64,000 bases of DNA from Dehalobacter sp. DCM (lineage in GTDB: Bacteria > Bacillota > Desulfitobacteriia > Desulfitobacteriales > Syntrophobotulaceae): the NCBI RefSeq assembly GCF_024972775.1, contig NZ_CP092282.1:110001-174000 (forward strand), given 5' to 3'. Shown piece by piece: positions 17,919 to 25,440 of this stretch. The notes beneath the pieces were generated by a model, which did no database searches, was not told the DNA's origin, and worked only from the letters and a program-made list of their open reading frames with translations. How positions within the stretch are numbered: position 1 is the first letter of the stretch; the number at the start of each line of letters is the position of its first letter. Both the position numbers and the translations under genes were made by a program.

Positions 17919-18461
17919 AAAACCGCAATTTGTAACAAACAAATTGCGGTTTTGTCATTGACAAAAAAATCCTATTTTCGACTTCTGGTATGTATTAAAC
18001 ATTCTTCTTTCTCCAAAAAAATCTTTAAAAATAAATTAAGAAACTGGTTAAAGGGCAACCGATACCAGTTAAAAGATGAAATCTTATTTTCACAGTTTAA
18101 CCAGCGAAACCGTGGAAAGCTATGCTTTTATGGACCGGAACAAGAACTAGATTTTATATACAAACAGCTGAAGAACCCAAAATTCAATGTCAGTGTCAGG
18201 AACGGACTTTTATTCCAGATATTAAATACCTGGAACGAGGTCAAGTGCGGCATTATCCTTATGTCTTTCTGGTTGGACATAAATTATACAGTGGACAAGC
18301 TCGGTGTCAAGAGCAGAAACATCAACTGCAACAAGCATAGTGCCTATGAGAAAATAAGAAAATTTTTGGGGAAAAACGACCATAAGCTTGGCCTTTATGC
18401 CTTCTTAGGAAATTCAATCGGGTGCCGTTCTCCTCCGCTTGTTCTTCATTTTTCAGATTAA
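17901..18461 (+). CDS. Hypothetical ORF, doubtful
   Basis: An open frame of 186 codons whose first 20 codons run through the hairpin at 17919-17953, so the true start, if any, lies later; no good ribosome site is seen. The product is basic and AT-rich in codon use (FKNKLRNWLKGNRYQLKDE, LNTWNEVKCGIILM). I do not recognise it. It ends just before a sigma-like gene and may be a decayed accessory gene of the recombinase island. Confidence 0.25.
   Translation: MPQTDRKTAICNKQIAVLSLTKKSYFRLLVCIKHSSFSKKIFKNKLRNWLKGNRYQLKDEILFSQFNQRNRGKLCFYGPEQELDFIYKQLKNPKFNVSVRNGLLFQILNTWNEVKCGIILMSFWLDINYTVDKLGVKSRNINCNKHSAYEKIRKFLGKNDHKLGLYAFLGNSIGCRSPPLVLHFSD
17919..17956. terminator. Strong 15-bp hairpin terminator
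   Basis: AAAACCGCAATTTGT (17919-17933) and ACAAATTGCGGTTTT (17939-17953) form a perfect 15-bp stem with a 5-nt loop, flanked by A and T runs on the two sides, so it can work both ways. It marks the boundary between the degraded region and the recombinase island. Confidence 0.8.
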
Positions 18462-18487
18462 AAAATCTAAAAATGGAGGACAAGCTC

Positions 18488-18904
18488 ATGGAAGAAAACC
18501 AGCGTAAATACACGTTATTCGTTCAAAAGAAACGGATTGCTGTGAGTAAAGAAGTTTATATGGCTTACTACCACTGCAGAGATAGGGAAAAGTATCTTGA
18601 TGAACTGGCAGTAACAAACAATATATCCTTTGAAGCCTGCCATGAAAAGGGTATTCAAGTGGAATATTTGATTGTATCTGCCCAGGAGTCCATAGAGGAC
18701 AGTATCATATTGAAAGAAATGATTGCCAAGATGTTGCGGTGTCTTACTCTTTTAGAAGAAAGCGATCAGATGCTGATTAATGAACTGTTTTTCAAATGTA
18801 AGAGTGAGCGTCAATTATCGGCAGAAAAAGGAATACCACAAAAAACAATCAACGATAGAAAACGCAAAGCACTGCAGAAATTAAAAAAAATTATAGAAAA
18901 GTAA
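18488..18904 (+). CDS. Sigma-70 region 4-like protein of a mobile element
   Basis: A 138-aa protein with a C-terminal helix-turn-helix like sigma-70 region 4 (FFKCKSERQLSAEKGIPQKT followed by a basic KRKALQKLKK tail). The N-terminal half (KKRIAVSKEVYMAYYHCRDR) is typical of short sigma-like proteins found in Firmicutes integrative elements next to recombinase genes. Start at ATG 18488 is set by GGAGGA at 18475-18480. It probably controls transcription of the element; full sigma activity is doubtful because region 2 is not clear. A terminator follows at 18913. Confidence 0.65.
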   Translation: MEENQRKYTLFVQKKRIAVSKEVYMAYYHCRDREKYLDELAVTNNISFEACHEKGIQVEYLIVSAQESIEDSIILKEMIAKMLRCLTLLEESDQMLINELFFKCKSERQLSAEKGIPQKTINDRKRKALQKLKKIIEK

Positions 18905-18912
18905 ATCCGCTC

Positions 18913-18955
18913 AACCCCTCACTTTTTTCCCTATAGAAGTGAGGGGCTTTTTTTA
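18913..18955 (+). terminator. Rho-independent terminator after the sigma-like gene
   Basis: AACCCCTCACTT pairs with AAGTGAGGGG (18937-18946), followed by CTTTTTTTAT. It ends the sigma-like gene's transcript and separates it from the recombinase operon. Confidence 0.85.
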
Positions 18956-19353
18956 TCCCTCACTGCTCTTTGAAAAATGTTGGCGCAAGCCGTCCATACC
19001 CGACAGCTCAAATACGTTAACTGTTCAGCTGCTAAAACGGAAAGCGACCTTGGTAAACACGCCAGAACAGCCTGCGGACAAATTGCCCGTAAAACCGATC
19101 GCATCAAAGGCTATGAGCGAGACATGTTTGACCATAAAACAATCTGTGGTGGATTGCTTCGCCAGGACCTGAACAGCCTACAATGATACTCCTGCATAGT
19201 CGAGGTTAAGTCCCAGAGTGCAGCCCGGAGGTTCTCGGGGAGGTAGAATTCCTGTGATACCTGCTAACTACAGGTAGTTTGAGCTGTTGCCCCGGTGCTT
19301 GGGAAGTAGTGTCAAATAAAGCACAGGCTGAAAATGAAGAATAAGCGTGACCT
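18956..19353 (+). other. Gene-poor leader upstream of the recombinase operon
   Basis: About 400 bases without a convincing gene. Two short overlapping frames run through 18977-19186 but lack a ribosome site. The stretch 19200-19310 contains GC-rich phrases that can form small stems (CCCGGAGGTTCTCGGGG). It may hold the recombination site or a structured leader for the operon that starts at 19441. Confidence 0.3.
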
Positions 19354-19414
19354 CTTTGATATCAGAAACTGTGCAGCGGAACTCAAAGTCCGCTGCATCC
19401 TTGTGATATTAAAG
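19354..19414 (+). promoter_or_regulatory. Two-tier hairpin just before the recombinase operon
   Basis: An outer stem (CTTTGATATCA 19354-19364 with TGATATTAAAG 19404-19414) encloses an inner stem (GTGCAGCGGA with TCCGCTGCAT). It ends 13 bases before the AAGGAGG ribosome site of the gene at 19441. Possibly a regulatory leader or a recombinase-binding site. Confidence 0.4.
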
Positions 19415-19440
19415 CCCCAAATTTAAGGAGGCACGAGATT

Positions 19441-19824
19441 ATGGGAGATGAGAAAAGAGTCTGGATTTACTGCCGGGTAGCTAACGGCGATCCTGAATTG
19501 ATGGAAGCCCAAAGAAATGAACTGTTACACCATGCAAAAAGCCTTGGTTATATGGTAGTGGGAGAATCTCATGATACCGAAAGCGGGCGGTTCATTGACC
19601 GGGAAGGGATAAAAGAGGTTTCTGCAGCAGCCGCTTCCGGACAAATGGATGCCGTTTTAATTAAAAATGTTTCTTGCCTTGGGCGAGATATACTTCCGAC
19701 CCTGGCATACATTGCGCAGCTTAACCGATGGAGTGTGGAGGCAGTCTCTGTCACGGAGGGCACCATTAAAATCACAGCCCCAAATGAAGCGATTGACCAT
19801 ATTATAGACACAATGCAGATGTAA
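19441..19824 (+). CDS. Resolvase-domain protein lacking the catalytic serine
   Basis: A 127-aa protein that is only the N-terminal catalytic domain of a serine recombinase. The start WIYCRVANGDPELMEAQRNE aligns with the YxRVS(T)xxQ motif, but residue 14 is Ala where the nucleophilic Ser should be. Other conserved parts remain: SGRFIDREGIKEV, MDAVLIKNVSCLGRD. It lacks the recombinase and zinc-ribbon domains. It heads an operon of two complete large serine recombinases and one that lacks this domain, so it may be a regulatory or structural partner rather than a remnant. Start ATG 19441 follows AAGGAGG. Confidence 0.7.
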   Translation: MGDEKRVWIYCRVANGDPELMEAQRNELLHHAKSLGYMVVGESHDTESGRFIDREGIKEVSAAAASGQMDAVLIKNVSCLGRDILPTLAYIAQLNRWSVEAVSVTEGTIKITAPNEAIDHIIDTMQM

Positions 19825-19838
19825 AGGAGGATAAAGCA

Positions 19839-20000
19839 ATGTCACAAGCTCAAGTAGCCAATGAAGTTAAATATAAAATGGCGCTTTCCCTGCTGAAATC
19901 CATGCTTAAAAAGGGTCTCATTACTCTTTCAGAATTTAAGGAAGTGGACCAAATAAATCAGCGTTTGTACGCCCCACAATTAGTAGAGGTATATATGTAA
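19839..20000 (+). CDS. Small SHOCT-like protein
   Basis: A 53-aa protein (MSQAQVANEVKYKMALSLLK ... MLKKGLITLSEFKEVDQIN ... PQLVEVYM). The C-terminal GLITLSEFKEVDQ helix pair is SHOCT-like. The ribosome site AAAGGAGGATAAAGCA is strong. A similar small protein stands directly upstream of the second recombinase pair (37070-37240, minus strand), so it appears to be part of a conserved recombinase cassette. Confidence 0.6.
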   Translation: MSQAQVANEVKYKMALSLLKSMLKKGLITLSEFKEVDQINQRLYAPQLVEVYM

Positions 20001-20084
20001 AAACACTTGATATAGTGGTTTTTGTGTAGTACTGTGTGTTGCTAACAGGACATCAGGTTCTGAAAAAAAGAGAGGAGGATGCGT

Positions 20085-21683
20085 ATGCCCAAGGTAACCA
20101 TGATCAACCCAATCAGCCCAAAAACAGAGAAAAAAAAGATCCTCAAACTACGTGTATGCGCATACTGCCGTGTCAGCTCAGATCACGATGAGCAGCAACA
20201 GTCCTTTTCGACACAGGTAGAGTACTACACCGATCTGATCGAAGTCAACGACACTTGGACGTTTGCGGGCATCTACGCTGATGAGGGTATCAGCGGCACC
20301 AGCAAAGAAAAGCGTGACGAGTTTCTGAGGCTGATGAAAGACTGTGAAGCCAAAAAGGTGGATATGGTTATCACCAAATCCATCTCCAGATTTGCGAGGA
20401 ATACCAAGGACTGCATTGAAGCTGTCAGAAAGCTGAAAGAGCTTGGAATTGCCATCTATTTCGAAAAGGAAAATATCAACACCATGACGGTGGATAGCGA
20501 GTTGATCCTCACCATACTTGGCTCCGTCGCTCAGGAAGAATCCATCTCCATCTCCAAAAACAACAGATGGGCGATACAGAAAAAATTCGAAACAGGGGAA
20601 TGGAATCCCTCTTGCCTTCCCTATGGATACACCAAGGGTGCCGAGGGTAAAATCATCATCGATGAAGCGGAAGCCGTTATCGTCCGCAGGATATACCATG
20701 ACTACTTAAACGGTAAAGGCTCATATATCATCGCCAGGGAGCTGACACAGGAAGGTGTTCCTACAAGAAAAGGTGCAGAAGCGTGGGGAGAAAATGTAGT
20801 TGGGGAAATCTTGACCAATGAAAAATATGTCGGCGATATGCTGATGCAAAAGACCTTTACCACCGATACGGTGCCTTTTATCAGGAAAAAGAATAAAGGT
20901 CAAAAACAAAAGTATTTTATACAGGACAGCCATGAACCCATCATTTCAAGAGAAGAAGCCCAGCTTGTCAGGGAAATCATGGACTGGCGAAGAACAGAAA
21001 AAATGATGGTTGCCGATACCGGAAAGTACAATAACCGATACCCGTTTACTGGTAAAATTATATGCGGTGAATGTGGAACCACTTTTAAAAGACAGAAACT
21101 ATTCAAAGGGATGCCCTACCATACGGAACAGTGGTGCTGCAGCAAGCATATCCACAAGCGAACAGCGTGCAGTATGACAGCCATCAAAGAGGATTACATC
21201 AAAGCAGCATTCATCATTCTTTACAATAAGCTGAAAAGCAACTGCGATCCAATACTAATCCCCTTAGCAGAGGATTTGAAAAAGCTCCATTACAGTCAAG
21301 GATATGAATCTCAGATAAAAAAACTTAACAGCAGAATATCGGAACTAACGGAACAGAGTCATGTACTGAGTAGACTGAGGTCGAAAGGATATCTTGACTC
21401 TGTTCTTTTTATAGAGCAAAACAGTCTCATCGTAAAAGAACTTGCGGAATTAAAAGCACAGCGCGGTGCTCTCCTTGATTATACCGATTTTGACGAGCGA
21501 ATCACCAGGACCGATGAGCTGATTGCCATACTCAAGAACCAGGAGGACCTGACGGAGAGATTCGATGAAACAATCTTCTCTTTAATAGTAGAAAAGATAT
21601 TCGTGAACTCAAAAGTAACACTTTCCTTTCATCTAATAAACGGACTGGAGCTTACAGAGATGATTGGAGAGGAAGTGAGCTAA
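20085..21683 (+). CDS. Large serine recombinase (first of the operon)
   Basis: A 532-aa complete large serine recombinase that would integrate or excise the island. The catalytic domain begins VCAYCRVSSDHDEQQQSFS, with the nucleophile Ser31 (numbering from ATG 20085). Supporting motifs are GIYADEGISGTSKEKRDEF and ITKSISRFARNT. A recombinase domain follows (LPYGYTKGAEGKI ... TNEKYVGDML), then a zinc ribbon (ICGECGTTFKRQ ... CCSKHIHKRTAC) and a coiled-coil tail. AGGAGG at 20073-20078 supports ATG 20085 over ATG 20079. The next gene starts one base after this stop codon. Confidence 0.88.
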   Translation: MPKVTMINPISPKTEKKKILKLRVCAYCRVSSDHDEQQQSFSTQVEYYTDLIEVNDTWTFAGIYADEGISGTSKEKRDEFLRLMKDCEAKKVDMVITKSISRFARNTKDCIEAVRKLKELGIAIYFEKENINTMTVDSELILTILGSVAQEESISISKNNRWAIQKKFETGEWNPSCLPYGYTKGAEGKIIIDEAEAVIVRRIYHDYLNGKGSYIIARELTQEGVPTRKGAEAWGENVVGEILTNEKYVGDMLMQKTFTTDTVPFIRKKNKGQKQKYFIQDSHEPIISREEAQLVREIMDWRRTEKMMVADTGKYNNRYPFTGKIICGECGTTFKRQKLFKGMPYHTEQWCCSKHIHKRTACSMTAIKEDYIKAAFIILYNKLKSNCDPILIPLAEDLKKLHYSQGYESQIKKLNSRISELTEQSHVLSRLRSKGYLDSVLFIEQNSLIVKELAELKAQRGALLDYTDFDERITRTDELIAILKNQEDLTERFDETIFSLIVEKIFVNSKVTLSFHLINGLELTEMIGEEVS

Positions 21684-22664
21684 ATGGCGCAAAGGCATAT
21701 GCCCTTCGGCTATAAAATCATCAACGGAACCGTAACTATTCTACCTAAAAAGGCAGACCTGGTCCAAAAAATGTTCAACGATTATATCGCAGGAGTATCC
21801 CTTCTGCAGATGGCCAAAGACCTGACTCAACAGGGAATTCCGAATGCCAACGGAAAACCCACCTGGAATCACGGCTCCATCGGGAAAATCTTAAGCAACT
21901 GCAAATATATCGGCAATGATTTCTACCCTGCCATAGTTACAGAGGAAGTATTTAATAACGTAAAAGTATGCAGAGAAGAAAAGAATGCTCAACTGAACAG
22001 AAATACCAATTACTATGCCAACGGCATCACCAGCACTTACCCTTTCAGTGGCAAGGTAGTCTGCGGCGAATGTGGAAGCGTGTTCCGGCGCTACACCGAG
22101 CACCATGATAGAAATAAAAAATGCAACTGGAAATGCAAGCGCTACATTGTTGACAACAGGGTCTGCTGCAAAAGCGGCGTGGTAGATGACCATCAGCTGG
22201 AAGCTGCCTTTATAGAGATCTTCAACCGGGTGCTTAAAAAACCGGATGTGATAGAGACTCACCCCACAGTCGAGGCAATACAGGAGAGTACGGAATTAAA
22301 AAAACTTACCCTGAAAATCACCAGAGCATTACATGAAAGTGACTCGAACTCAGTGGAACTGGCAGAGCTATTATTCAAAAAAGCTGCAGAGCAATATCGG
22401 CTCTCAAAGATAGATGACTTTGAGTACCAGACTAGGAAGCTGCAAGCAATATTTCAAACTCGCAAGCCCATCACAGCATTTGATGAGGATTTGTTCAAGG
22501 CTACCATCAAGAGCATTACGGTAGAAAAGACTGGCCAGCTACGATTCGAGCTGATCAATGGCGTAACGCTAAATACTACCTACACATTACGTGGAAAAGG
22601 AGGAATCGATCATGGCAAGAGCGGCAAGAACAGTATCGGTGATCCCTGCCGATCCGATTTATGA
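21684..22664 (+). CDS. Large serine recombinase paralogue lacking the catalytic domain
   Basis: A 326-aa protein that starts directly in the recombinase DNA-binding domain (HMPFGYKIINGTVTILPKKA). It continues through KILSNCKYIGNDFYP and a zinc ribbon (VVCGECGSVFRRYTEHH ... CKRYIVDNRVCC) to a C-terminal helical part. No Ser/Arg catalytic domain is present or visible in another frame. It is translationally coupled to the recombinase before it (TAA then ATG) and overlaps the next by 53 bases, which suggests a working subunit, perhaps giving site choice to a mixed recombinase complex. The separate resolvase domain at 19441 could be its missing half in evolutionary terms. Confidence 0.75.
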   Translation: MAQRHMPFGYKIINGTVTILPKKADLVQKMFNDYIAGVSLLQMAKDLTQQGIPNANGKPTWNHGSIGKILSNCKYIGNDFYPAIVTEEVFNNVKVCREEKNAQLNRNTNYYANGITSTYPFSGKVVCGECGSVFRRYTEHHDRNKKCNWKCKRYIVDNRVCCKSGVVDDHQLEAAFIEIFNRVLKKPDVIETHPTVEAIQESTELKKLTLKITRALHESDSNSVELAELLFKKAAEQYRLSKIDDFEYQTRKLQAIFQTRKPITAFDEDLFKATIKSITVEKTGQLRFELINGVTLNTTYTLRGKGGIDHGKSGKNSIGDPCRSDL

Positions 22665-24312
22665 TTTTAAGGAAAAGGCAAAGGAAAAGAAATTGAGAGT
22701 AGCGTCATACTGCCGTGTCAGTACAGAACTGGAAGAACAGCAGTCCAGCTATCAAATGCAGGTCGAGCATTATACAAGAGAAATACAGTCAAATCCAAAA
22801 TGGAAGTTCGCAGGCATCTATGCGGACGAAGGCATCAGCGGAACCAACACTAAAAAGCGAACAGAGTTTAACCGAATGATAGAAGATTGCCTGGCAGGTA
22901 AGATCGACATGGTGCTGACCAAATCCGTCAGCCGATTTGCCCGCAATACCGTAGACTGCATTACCTACATCCGACAGCTTAAAGAGAAGAACATCGCCGT
23001 ATTTTTTGAGAAAGAAAACATCAACACTCTAGATGGTGCTGGCGAGCTTCTAATTACCATCCTGGGCAGTCTGGCACAGGAAGAAAGCCGATCTTTAAGC
23101 ACCAATACAAGATGGGGTGTTGTCCGCCGGTTCGAAAGAGGGCAGGTATACCTGAACCACACGCAATTCCTGGGCTACACTAAAAACCCTGAAGGGGAGC
23201 TTGTCATCGTACCGGAAGAAGCTGAAACAGTAAGATTGATATTCAGGCTTTACTTAGAAGGTTGCAGCTTTGCGAAGATCAAGAATCACCTGGAGGAAAA
23301 TAGCCTTAAAACAGCTACAGGCAAGGACAAATGGTATACCAGCACCATATCAGGTATGATTTCCAATGAAAAATATATGGGAGATGCCCTGCTGCAAAAA
23401 AGCTTTACCACAGATTTTATTAATAAGACAAGAGTCAAAAACAGAGGAATTGTGCCCCAATACTATGTAGAAGGAAGCCACGAAGGGATCATCTCCAAGG
23501 AATTATGGAATCGCGTGCAGGAAGAAAGGGCTCGTCGGGCCAACATCCGGAAATCCACGGACAAAAGGTCGATAACAGACAACGGGAAATACAGCTCAAA
23601 ATATGCCCTCTCAGACCTCGTCCGATGCGGCGAATGCGGCAAACCATACAGACGGGCAACCTGGACGAACTACTCGGAGAAACGAATCGTATGGCGCTGC
23701 TACAACAGGCAGGAATACGGGAAGAAATACTGCAAGCATTCACCGACCATTGATGAGCCGCTCTTGCAGGATGCCATTATGAAGGCCATCAACCTGCTGA
23801 TTGGGGACAAAGAAGATTTTATGGGCACCCTTACCTCCAACCTCCAAATGATTATGGGCAAACATGCCAAGGTCATGGATATCCCAGCGATGGACAAACG
23901 GCTGGAAGAACTGAAGGAAGAGATGCTGGCCTTGGTTGGGAAAAATGCAAAAAGCGGAATCAACAATGTAGACTTTGATGAGGATTATGAAAAAATCGCT
24001 GCGGAACGCAAGCAAATACTCAAAGAGAAAAATGAGTATACAGAACAGCAAGCCATCTACGATACCTATAACTACAGAGTCAACGAGATGAAAAAATTCC
24101 TCGGCGATGTGAGTTGCGTTATGACCAAATTCGATAATGATCTGGTCAGACGGTTAATACAAAGTATCAAAATTGTATCGGAAGATAAGATGATTATCAC
24201 TTTCAAATCTGGTATTGAGATGGAGCAGACAATGGAAGGGCGAGGAAAATATAAAGGTTGCGGACAATGGAAAAGGAACAAAAACAACGCAAAAATCAGT
24301 GCCTGCTTATGA
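22612..24312 (+). CDS. Large serine recombinase (third of the operon)
   Basis: A 566-aa complete large serine recombinase. The catalytic motif is ASYCRVSTELEEQQSSYQ, with nucleophile Ser37 counted from ATG 22612. It also has GIYADEGISGTNTKKRTEF and LTKSVSRFARNT. The recombinase domain shows FLGYTKNPEGELVIVPEE and the zinc ribbon VRCGECGKPYRRATW ... WRCYNRQEYGKKYC. A coiled coil lies near residues 420-500. GGAGGA at 22599-22604 supports ATG 22612 over GTG 22591. The stop codon sits in the loop of a strong hairpin (24297-24329). Confidence 0.88.
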   Translation: MARAARTVSVIPADPIYDFKEKAKEKKLRVASYCRVSTELEEQQSSYQMQVEHYTREIQSNPKWKFAGIYADEGISGTNTKKRTEFNRMIEDCLAGKIDMVLTKSVSRFARNTVDCITYIRQLKEKNIAVFFEKENINTLDGAGELLITILGSLAQEESRSLSTNTRWGVVRRFERGQVYLNHTQFLGYTKNPEGELVIVPEEAETVRLIFRLYLEGCSFAKIKNHLEENSLKTATGKDKWYTSTISGMISNEKYMGDALLQKSFTTDFINKTRVKNRGIVPQYYVEGSHEGIISKELWNRVQEERARRANIRKSTDKRSITDNGKYSSKYALSDLVRCGECGKPYRRATWTNYSEKRIVWRCYNRQEYGKKYCKHSPTIDEPLLQDAIMKAINLLIGDKEDFMGTLTSNLQMIMGKHAKVMDIPAMDKRLEELKEEMLALVGKNAKSGINNVDFDEDYEKIAAERKQILKEKNEYTEQQAIYDTYNYRVNEMKKFLGDVSCVMTKFDNDLVRRLIQSIKIVSEDKMIITFKSGIEMEQTMEGRGKYKGCGQWKRNKNNAKISACL

Positions 24313-24329
24313 TCCGGAAGCAGGCACTG
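24297..24329 (+). terminator. Hairpin around the stop codon of the third recombinase
   Basis: CAGTGCCTGCTT (24297-24308) pairs with AAGCAGGCACTG (24318-24329); the TGA stop is in the loop. There is no long T run, so it may act as an mRNA-stabilising end or a weak terminator. Confidence 0.5.
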
Positions 24330-24764
24330 GAAATTTAAAAACAAGTAAGCTGAATAAAATTCTCAGACATCAAATGAGAGCTTTATTCAGTTTATTCTTT
24401 AAGAATGCAGAGGATGATAACACCAAAAAGCGTGTTTTAAAGGCTGGTAGGACTGATATGGGCGTGTACGCCAAAGTTGTATTTCAAAAGGATCCGCGAT
24501 AAGGCGGGCGATTTATTGTTGTCTTTGATGTCGGGGCGATACAGCATGTCGGACAAGCAAAACAATAAATTACTCGCTTGCCCGCCGCATAGCATTACCG
24601 TTCAGAGCAAAGATACGCACCAACGGAGTAGGTTTACCACTTGCATCGGTTTGAATGCAATAAATAATTGATGATGGCCAATAATTCAGCGAACGCTGAA
24701 TTATATATTGCAATTAAGCAATATTTTTGATATGATTTTTTTGATTAATTGCGAGGTGACGTAT
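24330..24764. other. Intergenic stretch between recombinases and defence island, with inverted repeats
   Basis: No credible gene. Two features stand out. TGAATAAA (about 24353) is repeated inverted as TTTATTCA (about 24382). GGCGGGC...TTTATTGTT (24503-24523) is repeated inverted as AACAATAAATT...GCCCGCC (24560-24587), an imperfect stem enclosing about 40 bases. These could be recombination half-sites left by the serine recombinases. Confidence 0.35.
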
Positions 24765-24974
24765 ATGTCAGTAAGCTATAAAAAGCTGTGGAAGCTATTG
24801 ATTGATAAAGACATGAAAAAACGCGATCTGAGCAAAAAAGCAGGGATAAGTCATGCTTCGATTGCAAAGCTTGGGAAAAATGAAAATGTGACCACTGATG
24901 TTCTCGTTAAAATATGTGCTGCCCTGGAATGCGATATTGGCGATATTATGGAAGTGCTGCCGGACAAGGAATAG
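24765..24974 (+). CDS. XRE-family HTH regulator of the restriction island
   Basis: A 69-aa Cro/C1-type protein, SVSYKKLWKLLIDKDMKKRD with helix-turn-helix KKAGISHASIAKLGKNENVT. Its size and its place at the head of a methyltransferase and endonuclease operon fit a controller protein that delays nuclease expression until DNA is methylated. GAGGTGA (24753-24759) supports ATG 24765. It is followed directly by the Vsr gene. Confidence 0.75.
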   Translation: MSVSYKKLWKLLIDKDMKKRDLSKKAGISHASIAKLGKNENVTTDVLVKICAALECDIGDIMEVLPDKE

Positions 24975-24975
24975 C

Positions 24976-25428
24976 ATGGCGGGTGACGATATGGGTAAAA
25001 AGACGACTGAACAAATAAGTTACAATATGAAAAGAATAAAAAGTAAGGATTCCCATATTGAACTGATACTTCGCAATGAACTATGGTCTCGTGGATTGCG
25101 CTATCGAAGAAACGTTAAAACAATCATAGGAAAGCCCGATATTGTTTTTAAAAAGAAAAAGGTGGCCGTTTTCTGTGACAGTGAGTTTTGGCACGGATAT
25201 GACTGGGAGCATAGATGTAACGACTTCAAATCAAACAGAGACTTTTGGATTCCCAAAATCGAGCGTAATATCCAACGTGATAAAGAAGTGAACGCAGAGT
25301 TGGTGAGACAAGGTTGGACGGTACTAAGATTTTGGGGCAAGAATATAGAAAAAGACACAAAAGGTTGTGCCGATAAAATAGAAGAAGTTGTCCGATGCGA
25401 GCAAATTGTTATACAAGATCAAAGATAG
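24976..25428 (+). CDS. vsr: Vsr-type very-short-patch repair endonuclease
   Basis: A 150-aa T:G mismatch endonuclease that would nick 5' of the T produced by deamination of 5-methylcytosine. The family pattern is clear: MKRIKSKDSHIELILRNEL, then GLRYRRNVKTIIGKPDIVF with the metal-binding Asp, then KVAVFCDSEFWHGYDW and FWIPKIERNIQRD, ending GWTVLRFWGKNI. Start may be ATG 24976 or ATG 24991. It is followed by two cytosine-5 methyltransferases, which is the expected partnership because those enzymes create the mutable base. Confidence 0.9.
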   Translation: MAGDDMGKKTTEQISYNMKRIKSKDSHIELILRNELWSRGLRYRRNVKTIIGKPDIVFKKKKVAVFCDSEFWHGYDWEHRCNDFKSNRDFWIPKIERNIQRDKEVNAELVRQGWTVLRFWGKNIEKDTKGCADKIEEVVRCEQIVIQDQR

Positions 25429-25440
25429 GGAGCGTTGATA

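Noticed and set aside
18939-19186. Two overlapping ORFs of 69-77 codons after the sigma-like gene
   Set aside because: No ribosome site, the first overlaps a terminator, and neither product has recognisable features.
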